Shown piece after piece: positions 22,084 to 34,005 of a stretch of 64,000 nucleotides of DNA. Origin of the DNA: Prorocentrum cordatum. Lineage: Eukaryota > Sar > Dinophyceae > Prorocentrales > Prorocentraceae. The notes beneath the pieces were generated by a model, which made no database searches, was not told the DNA's origin, and was given only the letters and a program-made list of their open reading frames with translations. Each line of letters starts with the position of its first letter. Positions within the stretch are counted from its first letter, which is position 1. The DNA lies in NCBI GenBank assembly GCA_963575745.1, contig CAUYUJ010000194.1:30001-94000 (forward strand), read 5' to 3'. The position numbers and the translations under genes were made by a program.

Positions 22084-22530
22084 ACTGGGAACCGGCGGTA
22101 AACCGTCAACCAGGTTACCGCCGGGGCCCTCGTAGAGCTCTTTTCTCACACGGCGCTCATCGGTAGACATGAAGAAAGCGTCTGGAGCAAGACCTGAAAA
22201 ACTCGAAAAATCACGTTTTTCTGTTTTTATCCAACGTCGGTCCCCCAAATGTTTTGATAGTAATACTGCAGCTACGGACCTGAGATTTTCACTGGAAGAC
22301 GCGGCACAACCCACTACAGGTGCGAAAAATCTGGTTTCTCAAAATCAATTGTCAAATATCTTTCAAATCTTCGCAAAACCGACCCGAAGTTACCACATCT
22401 TGTTTTCTGGTCGGTCGACCAACTAGCTCCACCCCGCGCCGGAATTCCTCTAGCTCATCGATAACGAAGAGCTCTACGAGGGACTAGCTCCACCCCGCGC
22501 CGGAATTCCTCTAGCTCACCTGGTAGCGTC
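22084..22530 (+). mobile_element. F2 unit with stacked right ends
   Basis: Opens CTGGGAACCGGCGG and runs through the F2 body. It closes with AACTAGCTCCACC..CTCTACGAGGG, then a second partial F2 right end, then an F3 left end (TGGTAGCGTCC). The stacking fits closure of nested units. Confidence 0.65.
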
Positions 22531-22531
22531 C

Positions 22532-23913
22532 ACTGGGCGCCGGCGGTAAACCGTCAACCTTTCTTACCGCCGGGAGACTCGTAGAGCTTCCTTTCCATAT
22601 ATGATGTCCAAAGAAGTAGCAGGGGGCGAATATTTTTTCAGTCCGAGCGCTGATAGCAGACTGATCTCAGGCGTCTAGATACTACTGCCGCTGATAATTC
22701 CCTTCCAATTGTTGTGCTGAACAGATCCAGCCAAGCGGCGCCTCATGATTTCCATATCATTTATGTGCCAAAGAGCTCTCAAGTTAGGTGAAGAAATTCA
22801 CCGTCATTTCGAAGAAAAATCTGTCCAATACGGAAAATTTTGCGACCTAGCTCGAGTCGCAGACTGAGTTCAGAGCTCTGGATGCTTCAGACGAACGCGC
22901 ATGCGATTCTGAATCGATTATGTGTGCGTACAAGCTCTGTAGCTATGCTAAAGCTCGAGTTAAGTACAGAACACCGACAGCGCCTGTTTAGAGACCTCGA
23001 AGAATACAAATGGTTTCGCGGACCTGGCTCGAGTAGCAGACCGAGTTCAGACCTCTGCATGCGACAGACAAGCGCACCTGATGATTCTGAATCGGCGTTT
23101 GTGAGTACCAGCTCTAAAGCGTTTCTAGAGCCCGAGTTAAGTACGACAGCACCTGTCAAGATGACTCGAAGAATACGAATAGCTTCGCGGACCTAGCTCG
23201 AGTAGCAGACCGAGTTCAGACCTCTAGATGTGACTGCAGAACGCGCCCGATGATTCTGAATCGATTACGTGGGCGCATCAGCCCTGTAGCTCTCCTACAG
23301 CTCGAGTTAAGCAGCGAAAATCGACAGCATCCGCCTACAGAAATTCGTAGAATACGAATAATTTCGCGACCTAGCTCGAGTAGTAGACCGAGTTCAGACT
23401 CTAGATGCTAGAGACAGACGCGCCTGATGTTTATAAATCGGTTTCTGTGAACACCAGCTCTGTAGCTCTCCTACAGCCCGAGTGAAGTACAGAAAACCGA
23501 CAGTACCTGTCAAGATGACTCGAATGATCAAACAGTTTCGCAGATCTAGCTCGAGTAGCAGACCGAGTTCAGACCTCTAGATCCAACTGACGAACTCGCC
23601 TGATGATTCTGAATCGGTTTCTGTAAGTATCAGCTCTGTGGCTGCTCTACAGCTCGAGTTAAGTACAAAAAACCGTCAACGCGTATCAAGATGACTCGAA
23701 ACGGCCGATCCCGCCGCAACGCTTTTTGGCAGTAAAAGGTACCCGATCGAGCTGAGATCAAGATAGCGAGCGGGAACAAGATCGAATATAGTGCGAAAAA
23801 TACTAGAGCTCAAACGAATTGTTGACTTTCGAGAACAAAATTTTCAACCGACCAAATCAGCAAAAGGTCCGTCGAGATGTTTCTGGCCAGCTAGCTCCCC
23901 AGCGCCCCGGAAT
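22532..23913 (+). mobile_element. F1 unit (interrupted)
   Basis: GC hairpin and CTCGTAGAGCTTCC, a divergent section closely matching 14.33-14.58 kb, five or so satellite monomers, then the right region. Broken at GGAATTA by the next F1 unit. Confidence 0.75.
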
Positions 23914-25154
23914 TACTGGGCGCCGGCGGTAAACCGTCAGCCTTTCTTACCGCCGGGGGACTCGTAGAGCTTCCTTGCCATATATTTATCCAAAGAATTG
24001 GCAGAGAACGAATAGTTTTTCAGCCTCCGCTGATAGCAGACTCGAATACAACACTCAGTTCAGAACTCTAGATGCAACAGACGCACGCGCCTGATTATGC
24101 TGAATCGATTGATGTGCGTACGAGCTCTGTGGCCTTCCACATTTCGAGTTAAGTACAGAAAAACGACAGCATCTGCCAAGATGACTCAAATAATGCGAAT
24201 AGGTTCACGGACCTAGCTCGAGTAGCAGACCGAGTTCAGACCTCTAAATGCCATAGATGAACGCGCCTGGTGATCTCGAATGGGTTCTGTGAGTATCAGT
24301 TCTGTAGGTGTCCCACAGCTCGAGTTAAGTCCAGAAAGCCGACAGCATCTGTCAAGATGACTCGAATAATACGAATAGGTTCGTGGACATAGCTCGGGTA
24401 GCAGACCGAGTTCAGACCTCTAGATGCAACGAATGAACGCGCCTGATGATTCAGGATCAGTTTCTGTTAATATGAGCTCTGTAGGTGTCCTACAGCTCGA
24501 GTTAAGTACAGAAAACCGACAGCATCTGTCAAGATGACTCGAATAATATGAATAGCTTCGCGGACATAGCTCGGGTAGAAGACCGAGTTCAGACCTCTAG
24601 ATGCGACAGATGAACGCGCCTGATGATTCTGGATCGGTTTCTGATAATAAGAGCTCTGTAAGTGTCCTACAGTTCGAGTTCGTACAGAAAACCGACAGCA
24701 CCTGTCAAGATGATTCGAATACTACGCATAGTTTCGCACGACCTAGCTCGGGTAGCAGACTGAGTTCAGACCTCTAGATGCAACAGACAAACGCGCCTGA
24801 TAATTCTAAGAGGGTTTCTCTGAATATCAGCTCTGTAGCTGTCCTATAGCTCGAGTGATGTTCAGAAAACCGCCACCGCGTGTCAAGATGACCCGAAACG
24901 GCCGATCCCGCCGCAGTGCTTTTTGACAGTAGTATCTACCCGATCGTGCTGAGATTGAGACGGCGAGCGGGAATGAGATCGGATATCACGGGAAAAAATA
25001 CTAGAGCTTAAACGAGTGTTGAAATTCGAGAACAAAAATTTCAACCGACCGAAAATCAAAAAAAAGTCCGTCGAGCTTTTTTCTGGCCAACTAGCTCTCC
25101 AGCGCCCGGAATTACTCTTAAGCTTCCAGCAACTAGCTAAGGGAAGCTCTACGA
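23914..25154 (+). mobile_element. F1 unit with right end
   Basis: GC hairpin, TATATTTATCC, satellite monomers, right region from about 24870, and the right hairpin ending GGAAGCTCTACGA at 25142-25154. Its last bases run straight into monomer sequence of another unit. Confidence 0.7.
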
Positions 25155-25486
25155 ATACTCGAATACTACGAACAGCTTCGCAGACATAGCTCGGGTAGCA
25201 GACCGAGTTCAGACCTCTAGATGCAACAGACGAACGCGCCTGATGATTCTAGGAGGTTTGTTTTGTTAATATCAGCTCTGTCGCTGTCCTATAGCTCGAG
25301 TTATGTTCAGAAAACCGCCACCGCGTGTCAAGATGACCCGAAACGGCCCATCCCGCCGCAGTGCTTTTTGGCAGTAATATCTACCCGATCGATCTGACAT
25401 TAAGACGGCGAGCGGGAATAAGATCGAATATCACGGAAAAAAATACTAGAGCTCAAACGATTTGTTGAATTTCGAGAACAACTATC
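25155..25486 (+). repeat. F1 fragment (monomer plus right region)
   Basis: One and a half monomers and a right region, cut off after TTGAATTTCGAGAAC where the inverted fragment starts. Confidence 0.7.
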
Positions 25487-25870
25487 AGAAAGCGTTGCGG
25501 CGGGATCGGCCCTTTCGATTCATCTTAAGACGCGCTGTCGGTTTTTTGTACTCAATTCGAGCTGTAGGACAGCTAAAGAGCTGATACTGACAGAAACCGA
25601 TTCATAATCATCAGGCGCGTTCGTCTGTTGCATCCAGAGGTCTGAACTCGGTCTGTTGCCCGAGTCATTGCTCGATTCATCTTGAAACGTGCTGTCGGTT
25701 TTCTGTACTTAACTAGGGCTGTAGGGAGGCTACAGGGCTGGTAATTACATACACCGATTCGGAGGCATTAGGCGCGTCCGCCTGTCGCATGCAGAGATTT
25801 AAAATCGGTCTACTACTCGAGCCAGGTCAGCAACACTATTCGCATCGCTCGGGTCCACAGGGACTGTCGG
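25487..25870 (-). repeat. Inverted F1 fragment
   Basis: Reverse complement of the F1 right region (GCGTTGCGGCGGGATCGGCC) followed by about two inverted monomers. Together with 25155-25486 it forms a large imperfect foldback. Confidence 0.75.
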
Positions 25871-26101
25871 TTTTCATACTGGATCGTCTCATGTGCATAC
25901 CAGCTTTGTAACTCTTCTAAATCTTCAATTGAGTAAGGAAGACTGAGAAAACTTGTCAAAATGACTAAGAAGAATAAAGAATAGACGAACGCGCCTAAAT
26001 CTCGAGTTAAGTACTCAAACCGTTCAACGATATTCGCAAAACCACCCAACAGTTTCTCCCTTCTGCATTCGATAGATGCCGAAGAGCTCAACGTGGTTCT
26101 G
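25871..26101 (+). repeat. Satellite and F2 remnants
   Basis: Short pieces of monomer-like sequence and an F2 right end (GATGCCGAAGAGCTCAACGTGG), all diverged. No gene. Confidence 0.5.
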
Positions 26102-27736
26102 GCTGGCGCCGGCGGTGCACCGTCAACCTGGTCACCGCCGCGTAAGATTACTCAGAATCGAAAGAGACAGCTTCTGGAAGCATTTATACAATTCATATTT
26201 TTTCATGTCCACGTGAAGTTGGTTCCGCCAAGTGTTTTGTAAAAGTGTGCCTACACAGCTCATATTATGAAGCAGAGGCTCTCACTGTCATCTACAGATG
26301 CGAAATATATGTTTTTCTCAAATGAATTGTGAAACATCTTTCCAATCTTTGGAAAACCGACCTAAAGTTGACACATTATCTCTTCTTGTTGGGTCGACCA
26401 GCCCGCACCGGAATTTCTCTAGCTCATCGATAAAGAAGAGCTCTAAGAGCTAGAAGCGTCGGCTTGGTAGCATCTACTTGGTAGCCACTGGACCCCGCGG
26501 TAAACCGTTAATCTGGTCGCCGCCGAGAACTCCGCAGAGCTCCTCCGACGCGTGAAGTGCTGAGAGTCGAAGGAGAGAGCTCCTCGAGCCATTTCTCGGA
26601 AAATTGAATTCATTTGTTGATTAAAGTTGGTTCCGCCAAGTCTTCTGTTGTAAATTTATGCCTAAGACACAGAAACTCTCATAGTCGTGTACAGGTGTGA
26701 AAAATATCGTTTCTCAAAATACATGGTGAAGTATCTCTGAGATCTTAGCAAAACCGACCACTCGGTAGCGTCCACTCGGAACCGGCGGTGCACCGTCAAC
26801 CAGATTACCGCCGGGGCCCTCGTAGAGCTCTTTTCTCACACTGCGCTCCTCCGTCAGCATGAAGAAAGCGTCTAGAGGAACACCGAAAACTCGAAAAATC
26901 ACGTTTTTCTGTCTTTATGCAACGCCGGTTCCTCCAAGTGTATACTGCAGTTACGTACCTGAGCATTTAACTGGCAGACGCATAACCCACTACAGGTGCA
27001 ACACATCTTTTTTCTCACAATGAATGGTCAAATGTCTTTTAAATGTTCGCAAAACCACCCAAAGATTACCCCTGTGTCCTTTCTGGCCGGGTCGACCAAG
27101 TAGCTCCACCCCGCGCCGAAATTCCTCTAGCTTATCGACAACGAAGAGCTCTACGAGGTACTGACGCCGGCAGTGAACCCTAAACCTGGTCACCGCCGGG
27201 AACCTCGAAGAGCTCCTTTCACGCGGGAGAGTGCTCAAAGTCGAAAGAGAGAGCCTCTCGAAGCTCGAAAAAGAGAAACATTGATTTTTTCGTGTCCCAG
27301 ACTGGGAACTGGCGGTAAACCGTCAACCAGGTTACCGCCGGGACCCTCGTAAAGCTCTTTTCTGATGAAGAAAGCTTCTGGGGCGAGGCCCGAAATAATA
27401 GAAAAAGTACGTTTTTCGATGTTTATCTGTCGTCAGTTGCTCCAAGTGTTTTGGTAGTCATACTGTACCTACGGGCCTAGAAATTTTACAGGTGCACGCG
27501 TCAAAGCCCATTATAAGTGCGAAAAATCTGTTTTTCTCTGAATGAATTGTCAAATATCTTTCAAATCTTCGCAAAACCGACCCAACTTTGTCTCTTAAGG
27601 CCGGGTCGACCAACTGGCGCCGGCGGTGAACCGTCAACCTGGTCACCGCCGGGAACCTCGTAGAGCTCCTTTCACACGTAAGAGAAAAAATCGAAAAATT
27701 ACGTTTTTCTGATTTCACCCAACGTTGGTTCCCCCA
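26102..27736 (+). mobile_element. Cluster of F2 units, nested and truncated
   Basis: Hairpin starts are near 26103, 26490, 26777, 27160, 27300 and 27612. Each is followed by CTCGTAGAGCTC (or a variant) and part of the F2 body; some right ends are present (for example CTCTACGAGGT near 27155). The last unit, from 27612, is interrupted at CCCCCA (27736) by an F1 unit and resumes at 28938. Confidence 0.65.
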
Positions 27737-28937
27737 CTGGGCGCCGGCGGTAAACCGTCAACCTTCCTTACCGCCGGGGGACTCGTAGAGCTTCCTGAGC
27801 ATATATAATGTCGAAAAAATTGCAGAGAACGAATATTTTTTCATCCTCAACGATTCCAGACCTCTGGATGCAACAGCCAAACGCCCCTCATGCTCGTGGA
27901 TTGTTCTGTGCGCACGAGCTCCGTAGCTCTCCTACAGCCCGAGTTACGTGAAAATCGACAGCACCTCTGAAGATCACTCGAACAATACAAATAGTTTCGC
28001 GAATCTAGCTCGAGTATCAGACCGAGTTCAAACATCTGAATGCAACAGGCGGATGCGCCTGATGTCTCCGAATCGATTCCTGTGATTGCCAGCCCTGCAG
28101 CCCCCTTACAGCCCGAGTTAAGTGCAGAAAACCGAGAGCACCTCTGAAGACGACTCGAACAATATGAATAGCTTCGCAGACCTAGCTCGGGCAGCAGGCC
28201 GAGTTCAGGGCTCTGAATGCGACAGATGGACGCGACTGATGTCTCCGAATCGATTTCAGTGATTACAAGCCCTGCAGCCCCCTTACAGCTCGAGTTAAGT
28301 GCAGAAAACGGACAGCATCTCTCAAGATGACTCGACAAATACGAATAGTTTTGCGAGACTAGCTCGGGCAGCACAGCGAGTTCCGAGCTCTGGATTCGGC
28401 AGGCCGACACGCCTGATGTCTCTGAACCGATTCATGTGACTACGAGCCCTGTAGTCCCCCTACAGCCCGAGTTAAGTGCAGAAAACTGTCAGCAGCTCTC
28501 AATGTGACTCCAACAACACGAATAGTTTCGCGAACCTAGCTCGGGCAGCAGAAGGAATTCAGACCTCTAGATGGAACATACGAACGCGGCTGATGATTCG
28601 CCATCGATTGCTGTGAGAATGAGCTCTGGTGCTGCCCAAGTACAACATACCGACAACACGTATCAAGATGACTCGAAACAGCCGATCCCGCCGCGATGCT
28701 TTTTTGCAGAAATATTTAACCGATCGAGCTGAGATTAAGATGGCGAGCGGGAATAAGATCGAATTTTGCAGAAAAAAAACTAGAGCTCTAACGAATTGTT
28801 GAATTTTGAGAGCAAAATTTTCAACCGAGCAAAAGTCAGCAAAAGGTCCGTCGAGAGTTTTCTTGCCAACTAGCTCTCCAGCGCGCCGGAATTACTCTTA
28901 AGCTTCCAGCAACTAGCAAAGGGAAGCTCTACGAGTT
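27737..28937 (+). mobile_element. F1 unit, complete (reference copy)
   Basis: Complete 1,201 bp unit. Left end: CTGGGCGCCGG; hairpin stem CCGGCGGTAA/..TTACCGCCGG; then CTCGTAGAGCTTCC (27782-27795) and CATATATAATG. Core: a partial monomer and four satellite monomers about 177 bp apart (anchors near 28021, 28198, 28376, 28554). Right region: GATCCCGCCGC, GATCGAGCTGAGATTAAGA, TTCAACCGAGC, CTTGCCAACTAGC, then the hairpin AAGCTTCC..GGAAGC ending CTCTACGAGTT. The 14 bp right terminus (28922-28935) is the exact reverse complement of the inner left repeat. The F2 host breaks at CCCCCA and resumes AAGTGTTTTGATAG, so one A is repeated. Read on the minus strand this is Helentron-like: terminal repeat at one end, inner repeat plus hairpin at the other, T on both flanks. 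Confidence 0.75.
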
Positions 28938-29264
28938 AAGTGTTTTGATAGTAATACTGTACCCACGGACCTGAAAAATTACTGCGAGTGCGGCCGTTAA
29001 CAGGTGCGAAAAATCTGCTTTCTCAAAATGAATTGTCAAATATCTTTCAAAAAATTGCGAAACCACCCAAAGTTTACCACTTTGTCCTTTCTGGCCGGGT
29101 CGACCAACTAGCTCCACCCCGCGCCGGAATTCCTTTAACTCATTGATGCCAAGGAGCTTTACGAGGTACTACCTCCAGCCCGCGCCAGAATTCTTCTGGC
29201 TGGTCGATGCCGAAGAGCTCTGCGAGGTACTCGCTTCCATGCATGCTTGCACGCGTGCAAGCAC
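28938..29264 (+). mobile_element. F2 host resumed, with stacked right ends
   Basis: AAGTGTTTTGATAGTAATAC continues the F2 unit broken at 27736. Two successive F2 right ends follow (ending near 29166 and 29229), then a fragment with the F3 palindrome CTTGCACGCGTGCAAG. Confidence 0.65.
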
Positions 29265-29583
29265 ACTGGAGACGGCGGCGAACCGTCAACCTGGCTACCG
29301 CTGGAACCTCGTAGAGCTCTTTTCTTGCACGGCGATCGTCGGAACACGGAGAGAAAGCTTCTGGAGCGAGAAAGAAAAAACTCAAAAAAAACACGTTGTT
29401 CTGCTTTTACTCAACGTCGGTTCCCCCAAGTCTTTTGAAAGCAACACTGCACCTACAGACCTGAAAATGTTACTGGCAGACGCGGCAAAACCCACTACAG
29501 GTGCGAAAAATCTCGTTTCTCAAAATGAATTGTCAAACATGGTATCATCCGAAACCCGGAGAGCAAAGATAACACGCAACAGA
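29265..29583 (+). mobile_element. F2 unit (interrupted)
   Basis: Starts CTGGAGACGGCGGCG with a diverged hairpin, CCTCGTAGAGCTC, then the F2 body to ATTGTCAAAC. A short F3-like segment precedes the next F1 unit. Confidence 0.6.
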
Positions 29584-30659
29584 AACTGGGCGCCCGTCAA
29601 CCTTTCTTACCGCTGGGGGACTCGGAGAGCTTCCTGACAATATATAATGTGGGAAAACATGCAGAGAACGAATAGTTTTTCAGCCCAAGTGATTTCAGAC
29701 CTCTCGATGCAACAGGGGAACGCCCCCGATGCTTCTCGATTGTCTTCTTCGCGAGCTCTGTAGCTCTCCTACAGCCCGAGTTACGTGCGTGAATCGACAG
29801 CACCTCTAAAGATGAGTCTAATAAAACCAATAGTTTGAGAACCCAGCTCGAGTATCAAACCGAGTTCAGATCTCTCAATGCGACAGGCGGACGCGTCTGA
29901 TGTCTGCGAGTCGACTCCTGAAATTACCAGCCCTGCAGCCCCCCTACAGCCCGAGTTAAGCGCAGAAAATCGACAGCACCTCTCAGGATGACTCGAACAA
30001 TAGAATAGTTTCGCGGACCTTGTTTGGGCACTCGAACAATAGAATAGTTTCGCGGACCTTGTTTGGCCAGCAGACCGAGTTCCGAGCTTTTGATTCGACA
30101 GGCGCACGCGCCTGACGTCTTCAAATCGATTCCTATGACCACACTGTAGCCCCCCAGCCCGAGTTGAGCAGAAAACCGAGAGCACTTCTCAAGATGACTC
30201 GAACAAGACGAATAGTTTCGCGAGTCTGGATCGGGCAGCAGACCGAGTTGAGAGCTCTGGATTCAACAGACAAATGCGACTGATGATTCTGAATCGCTTT
30301 CTGTAAGTATCGGCTCTGTAGATGTTCTATAGCTCGAGTTAGTACAGAAAACCGAGAGCTTGTGTTAAGATGACTCGAATAATACGGATAGGTTTGCGCA
30401 CATAGCTCAGACCTCTAGATTCAACAGGCGAACGCGTCTGTGGATTCTGGTTCGATTAGCTGTGCTAACCAGCTCTGTAGCTGTCCTCAAGCTCGAGTTA
30501 TGTTCAGAAAACCGTCATCGCGTGTCAAGATGACTTAAAACGGCCGATCCCGCCTGCCTGCTTTTTGGCATAAAAGGTAACCGATCGAGGTGAGATCAAG
30601 ATGGCGAGCGGGGGAACAATACTAGAGCACACACGAATTATTGAATTTCAAGAACAAAA
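29584..30659 (+). mobile_element. F1 unit (interrupted)
   Basis: Its hairpin is damaged: the left arm is shortened to GGGCGCCCGTCAACC. Satellite monomers follow, with a small local duplication at 30010-30060 (the phrase CTCGAACAATAGAATAG twice). The right region breaks at GAACAAAA (30659) and resumes at 31864. Confidence 0.7.
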
Positions 30660-31863
30660 CTGGGCGCCGGCGGTAAACCGTCAACCTTTCTTACCGCCGG
30701 GGGACTCGTAAAGCTTCCTGACAATATATAATGTAGAAAAAAATACACAGAAAAAAAAATTGTTCAGCCCAAGCAATTCCAAACCTCTCGGATGCAATGC
30801 CGAACGCCCCCGACGCTTCTGGATTATCTTCTGTACGAGCTCTGTAACTCTCCTACAGCCCGAGTTTCGTGCGAAAATCGACAGCACCTCTCAAGATGCC
30901 TCGAATAATACGAATAGTTTGGCAAACCTAGCTCGAGTGTCAGACCGAGTTCAGACCTCATGCCACAGGTGGACGCGTCTGATGTAAGCGAATGGACTGC
31001 GATTACCAGCCCAACAGCCCCCCCTGAGTTAAGTGCAGGAAACTGACAGCACCTGTCAGGATGACTCGAACAATGCGAATATTTTTGCAGACCTAGTTCG
31101 GGCAGCAGACAGAGTTCGAAGCTCTGGATTCGAAAGGCGGACGCGCCTGATGTCTTCGAATCGATTCTAGTGATAAACCAGCCATGCAGCTGCCCTACAG
31201 CCCGAGTTAAGTGCAGAGAACTAACAGCATCTCTCAAGATAACTCGAGCAATACGAATAGTTTCTGCGATTCTAGATCGGGCTGCAGACCGAGTTCAGAG
31301 CTCTGGAGTCAACAGACAAGGGCCACTGATGATTCTGAATAAGATTCTGTACGTATCAGCTCTTTACTGTCCTTTAGCTCGACTTTACAGAAAACCCGGA
31401 GCGTCTCTCAAGATAACTCGAATAATACGAATAAGTTTGCGGACCTAGCTCGGCTAGCAGACCGAGTTCAGACCTCTGGGTTGAACAGGCGAACGCGCCT
31501 GATTATTCTGAATCGATTAGCTGTGCTTATCAGCTCTGTGCCTGCCCTGAAGCTCGAGTTATCTTGAGAAAACCGTTACAGCGTGACAAGCTGACCCGAG
31601 ACGGGCGATCCCGCCGCAGTGCTTTTTGGCAGTAAAAGGTACCCGATCGAGCTGAGATCAAGATGGCGAGCGGGAATAAGATCGAATTTTGCAGAAAAAA
31701 TACTAGAGCTCCAACGAATGCTTCAATTTCGAGAACCGAAATTTCAACCGACCAAAAGTCATCAAAATGTCCGTCGAGATTTTTCTTGCCAACTAGCTCT
31801 CCAGCGCCCCGGAATTACTCTTAAGCTTCCATCAATGACTTGCTAAGGGAAGCTCTACGAGTC
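30660..31863 (+). mobile_element. F1 unit, complete, nested in F1
   Basis: Intact hairpin, CTCGTAAAGCTTCC (30704-30717), four to five monomers, right region and right terminus GGAAGCTCTACGAG (31848-31861). The host F1 unit reads GAACAAAA before it and ATTTTCAACTGAC after it. This restores GAACAAAATTTTCAAC once one A is removed. Confidence 0.8.
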
Positions 31864-31995
31864 ATTTTCAACTGACAAAAAGTCAGCAAAAGGTCCGTAG
31901 AGATTTTCCACCAGCGTCCGGCTTCTAAACCCTTTAGCTCTCAGCGAGCTCTCCGGATATTACTTTTAAGCTTCCAGCGACTTGGTAGCGTCCAA
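31864..31995 (+). repeat. Resumed F1 right region and F3 left end
   Basis: ATTTTCAACTGAC..AAGTCAGCAAAAGG continues the unit broken at 30659. Fragments of an F3 right end (CCGGCTTCTAAACCC, TCAGCGAGCTCTCCGG) and an F3 left end (TTGGTAGCGTCCAA) follow. Confidence 0.65.
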
Positions 31996-32279
31996 CTGGG
32001 AACCCGCGGTAAACCGTCAACCAGGTTACCGCCGGGAGCCTCGTAGAGCTCTGCATAGACCAGCTTGGTTCCGAGATAACGCAGAATAATAGCTTCAAAC
32101 ATAAAGACACTGTTTTTTTGGTCGTACACAATGGTGGTTCCCCCTAGTCTTTTAATCGAAATAATGCAGCTAGGGCCCTGAGAATTGCACTATCGAAAGC
32201 GCCATGATTCACTGCATAGAATAAAAATTCAAATTCGCAAAACGAATTTCAAAATCTCTCGCCATCTTCGAATCTTTCA
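31996..32279 (+). mobile_element. F2-like unit, diverged
   Basis: CTGGGAACCCGCGG hairpin and CCTCGTAGAGCTC, then a body distinct from most F2 copies but matching 17.46-17.7 kb (TTGATAGAAATAATGCAGCTAG-type and ATTTCAAAATCTC blocks). Confidence 0.6.
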
Positions 32280-32572
32280 TGGTAGCGTTCAAAACCCGGA
32301 GAGCGAAGACACCCTCGGAAACGGGAATCTTTCCTGCAGAGTCTTGGGGGGCCCCCCTACAGCGCTGCTGAAGCGCTGCCAGGATTGCTTCCATGCATGC
32401 CTGCAGGCGTGCAGGCACGCTTGGAAGCTTACCGGAAGCTCTCCCGGACCCGTTGCCGGGTCGCCGGAGTTTCTGCGGGGAACGTGGAGCGCCGTGGAGG
32501 AGCTCCTGGCAGGCACCACCACCGTCCGGCTTCTAATCTTAAACCCTTTAGCTCTCAGCGAGCTCTCCGGGA
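32280..32572 (+). mobile_element. F3 unit: palindrome-rich GC element (reference copy)
   Basis: Left end TGGTAGCGTTCAAAACCCGGAGAGC; right end TCAGCGAGCTCTCCGGGA. The right terminus GCTCTCCGGG is the reverse complement of the inner left CCCGGAGAGC, the same asymmetric design as F1/F2. The inside is crowded with palindromes: GGGGGGCCCCCC, AGCGCTGCTGAAGCGCT, GCCTGCAGGCGTGCAGGC and CCCGGACCCGTTGCCGGG. Confidence 0.65.
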
Positions 32573-32573
32573 A

Positions 32574-33378
32574 CTGGGCGCCGGCGGTAAACCGTCAACC
32601 TTCCTTACCGCCGGGGGACTCGTAGAGCTTCCTGATAATATATAATGTGGAAAAAATGCAGAGAACGAATAGTTTTTCAGCCCAAGCGATTTCAGACCTC
32701 TCGATGCAACAGCCGAACGCCCCCGATGCTTCTGGATTGTCTTCTTTGCGAGCTCTGTAGCTCTCCTACAGCCCGAGGTACGTGCGTAAATCGACAGCAC
32801 CTCTCAAAGATGACTCTAACAAAACGAACAGTTTGGCAACCCAGCTCGAGTATCAAACCGAGTTCAGACCTCTGAATGCGACAGGCGGACGCGTCTGATG
32901 TCTGCGAATCGATTCCTGTGATTACCAGCCCTGCAGCCCCCCGACAGCCCGAGCTAAGTGCAGAAAACCGACAGCACCTCTCAGGATGACTCGAACAATA
33001 CAATAGTTTCGCGGACCTAGTTCGGGCAGCAGACCGAGTTCCCGGCTCTGGATTCGACAAGCGGACGCGCCTGATGTCTTCAAATCGATTCCTGTGACCA
33101 CCAGCACTGTAGCCCCCCCAGCCCGAGTTGAATGCAGAAAACCGAGAGCACTTCTCAAGATGACTCGAACAATACGAATAGTTTCGCGATTCTAGATCGG
33201 GCAGCAGACCGAGTTCAGAGCTCTAGATTCAACAAAAAAATGCGACTGGTGATTCTGAATCGGTTTCTGTAAGTATTAGCTCTGTAGCTGTCGTATAGCT
33301 CGAGTTAATTACAGAAAACCGAGAGCGTCTGTCAAGATGACTCGAATAATACGAATAGGTTTGCAGACCTGAAAAAAA
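32574..33378 (+). mobile_element. F1 unit, left end and first monomers
   Basis: Hairpin, CTCGTAGAGCTTCC, ATATATAATG, head block, then about four normal monomers. It continues into the divergent array and right region up to 34603. Confidence 0.75.
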
Positions 33379-33923
33379 CGAATCACGCAAGCACGTGTAG
33401 CACTCATGTGAAGAAGTTTTTCGATCATAACTTCTTCAATAGCCAGCTCTGAACACTCTTCCGCCACAAGTAGACGCACATCATCATTCTCAAACGATTT
33501 GGTTTGCTTGCCATCTCTGTAGCTTGCCTACAGCTCGAGTTAAGTTTAAAAAACCGAATCACGCAAGCACGTGTAGCACTCATGTGAAGGAGTTTTTCGA
33601 TCATAACTTCTTCCATGACCAGTTCTGAACACTCTCCCGCCACATGTAGACGCGCATTATCATTATACATCGATTTGGTGTGCTTGCTATCTCTGTAGCT
33701 GGCCTACAGCTCGGGTTAAGTTGAGGAACCGAATCACGCAAGCACGGTTAGCACTCATGTGAAGAAGTTTTTCGATCATAACTTCTTCAATGGCCAGCTC
33801 TGAACACTCTCCCGCCACATTTAGACGCGCATCATCATTCTACATCGATTTGGTGTGCTTGCCATCTCTGTGGCTGGCCTACAGCTAGAGTTAAGTTGTT
33901 TTTTAATTTTATTTTTTTTTTTG

Positions 33924-34005
<82 letters not shown>

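Noticed and set aside
27847-28410. 187-codon minus-strand ORF with 59-residue repeats as a repeat protein gene
   Set aside because: It follows from the 177 bp satellite period. Similar frames appear and break at random among units, and none has a consistent start or end.
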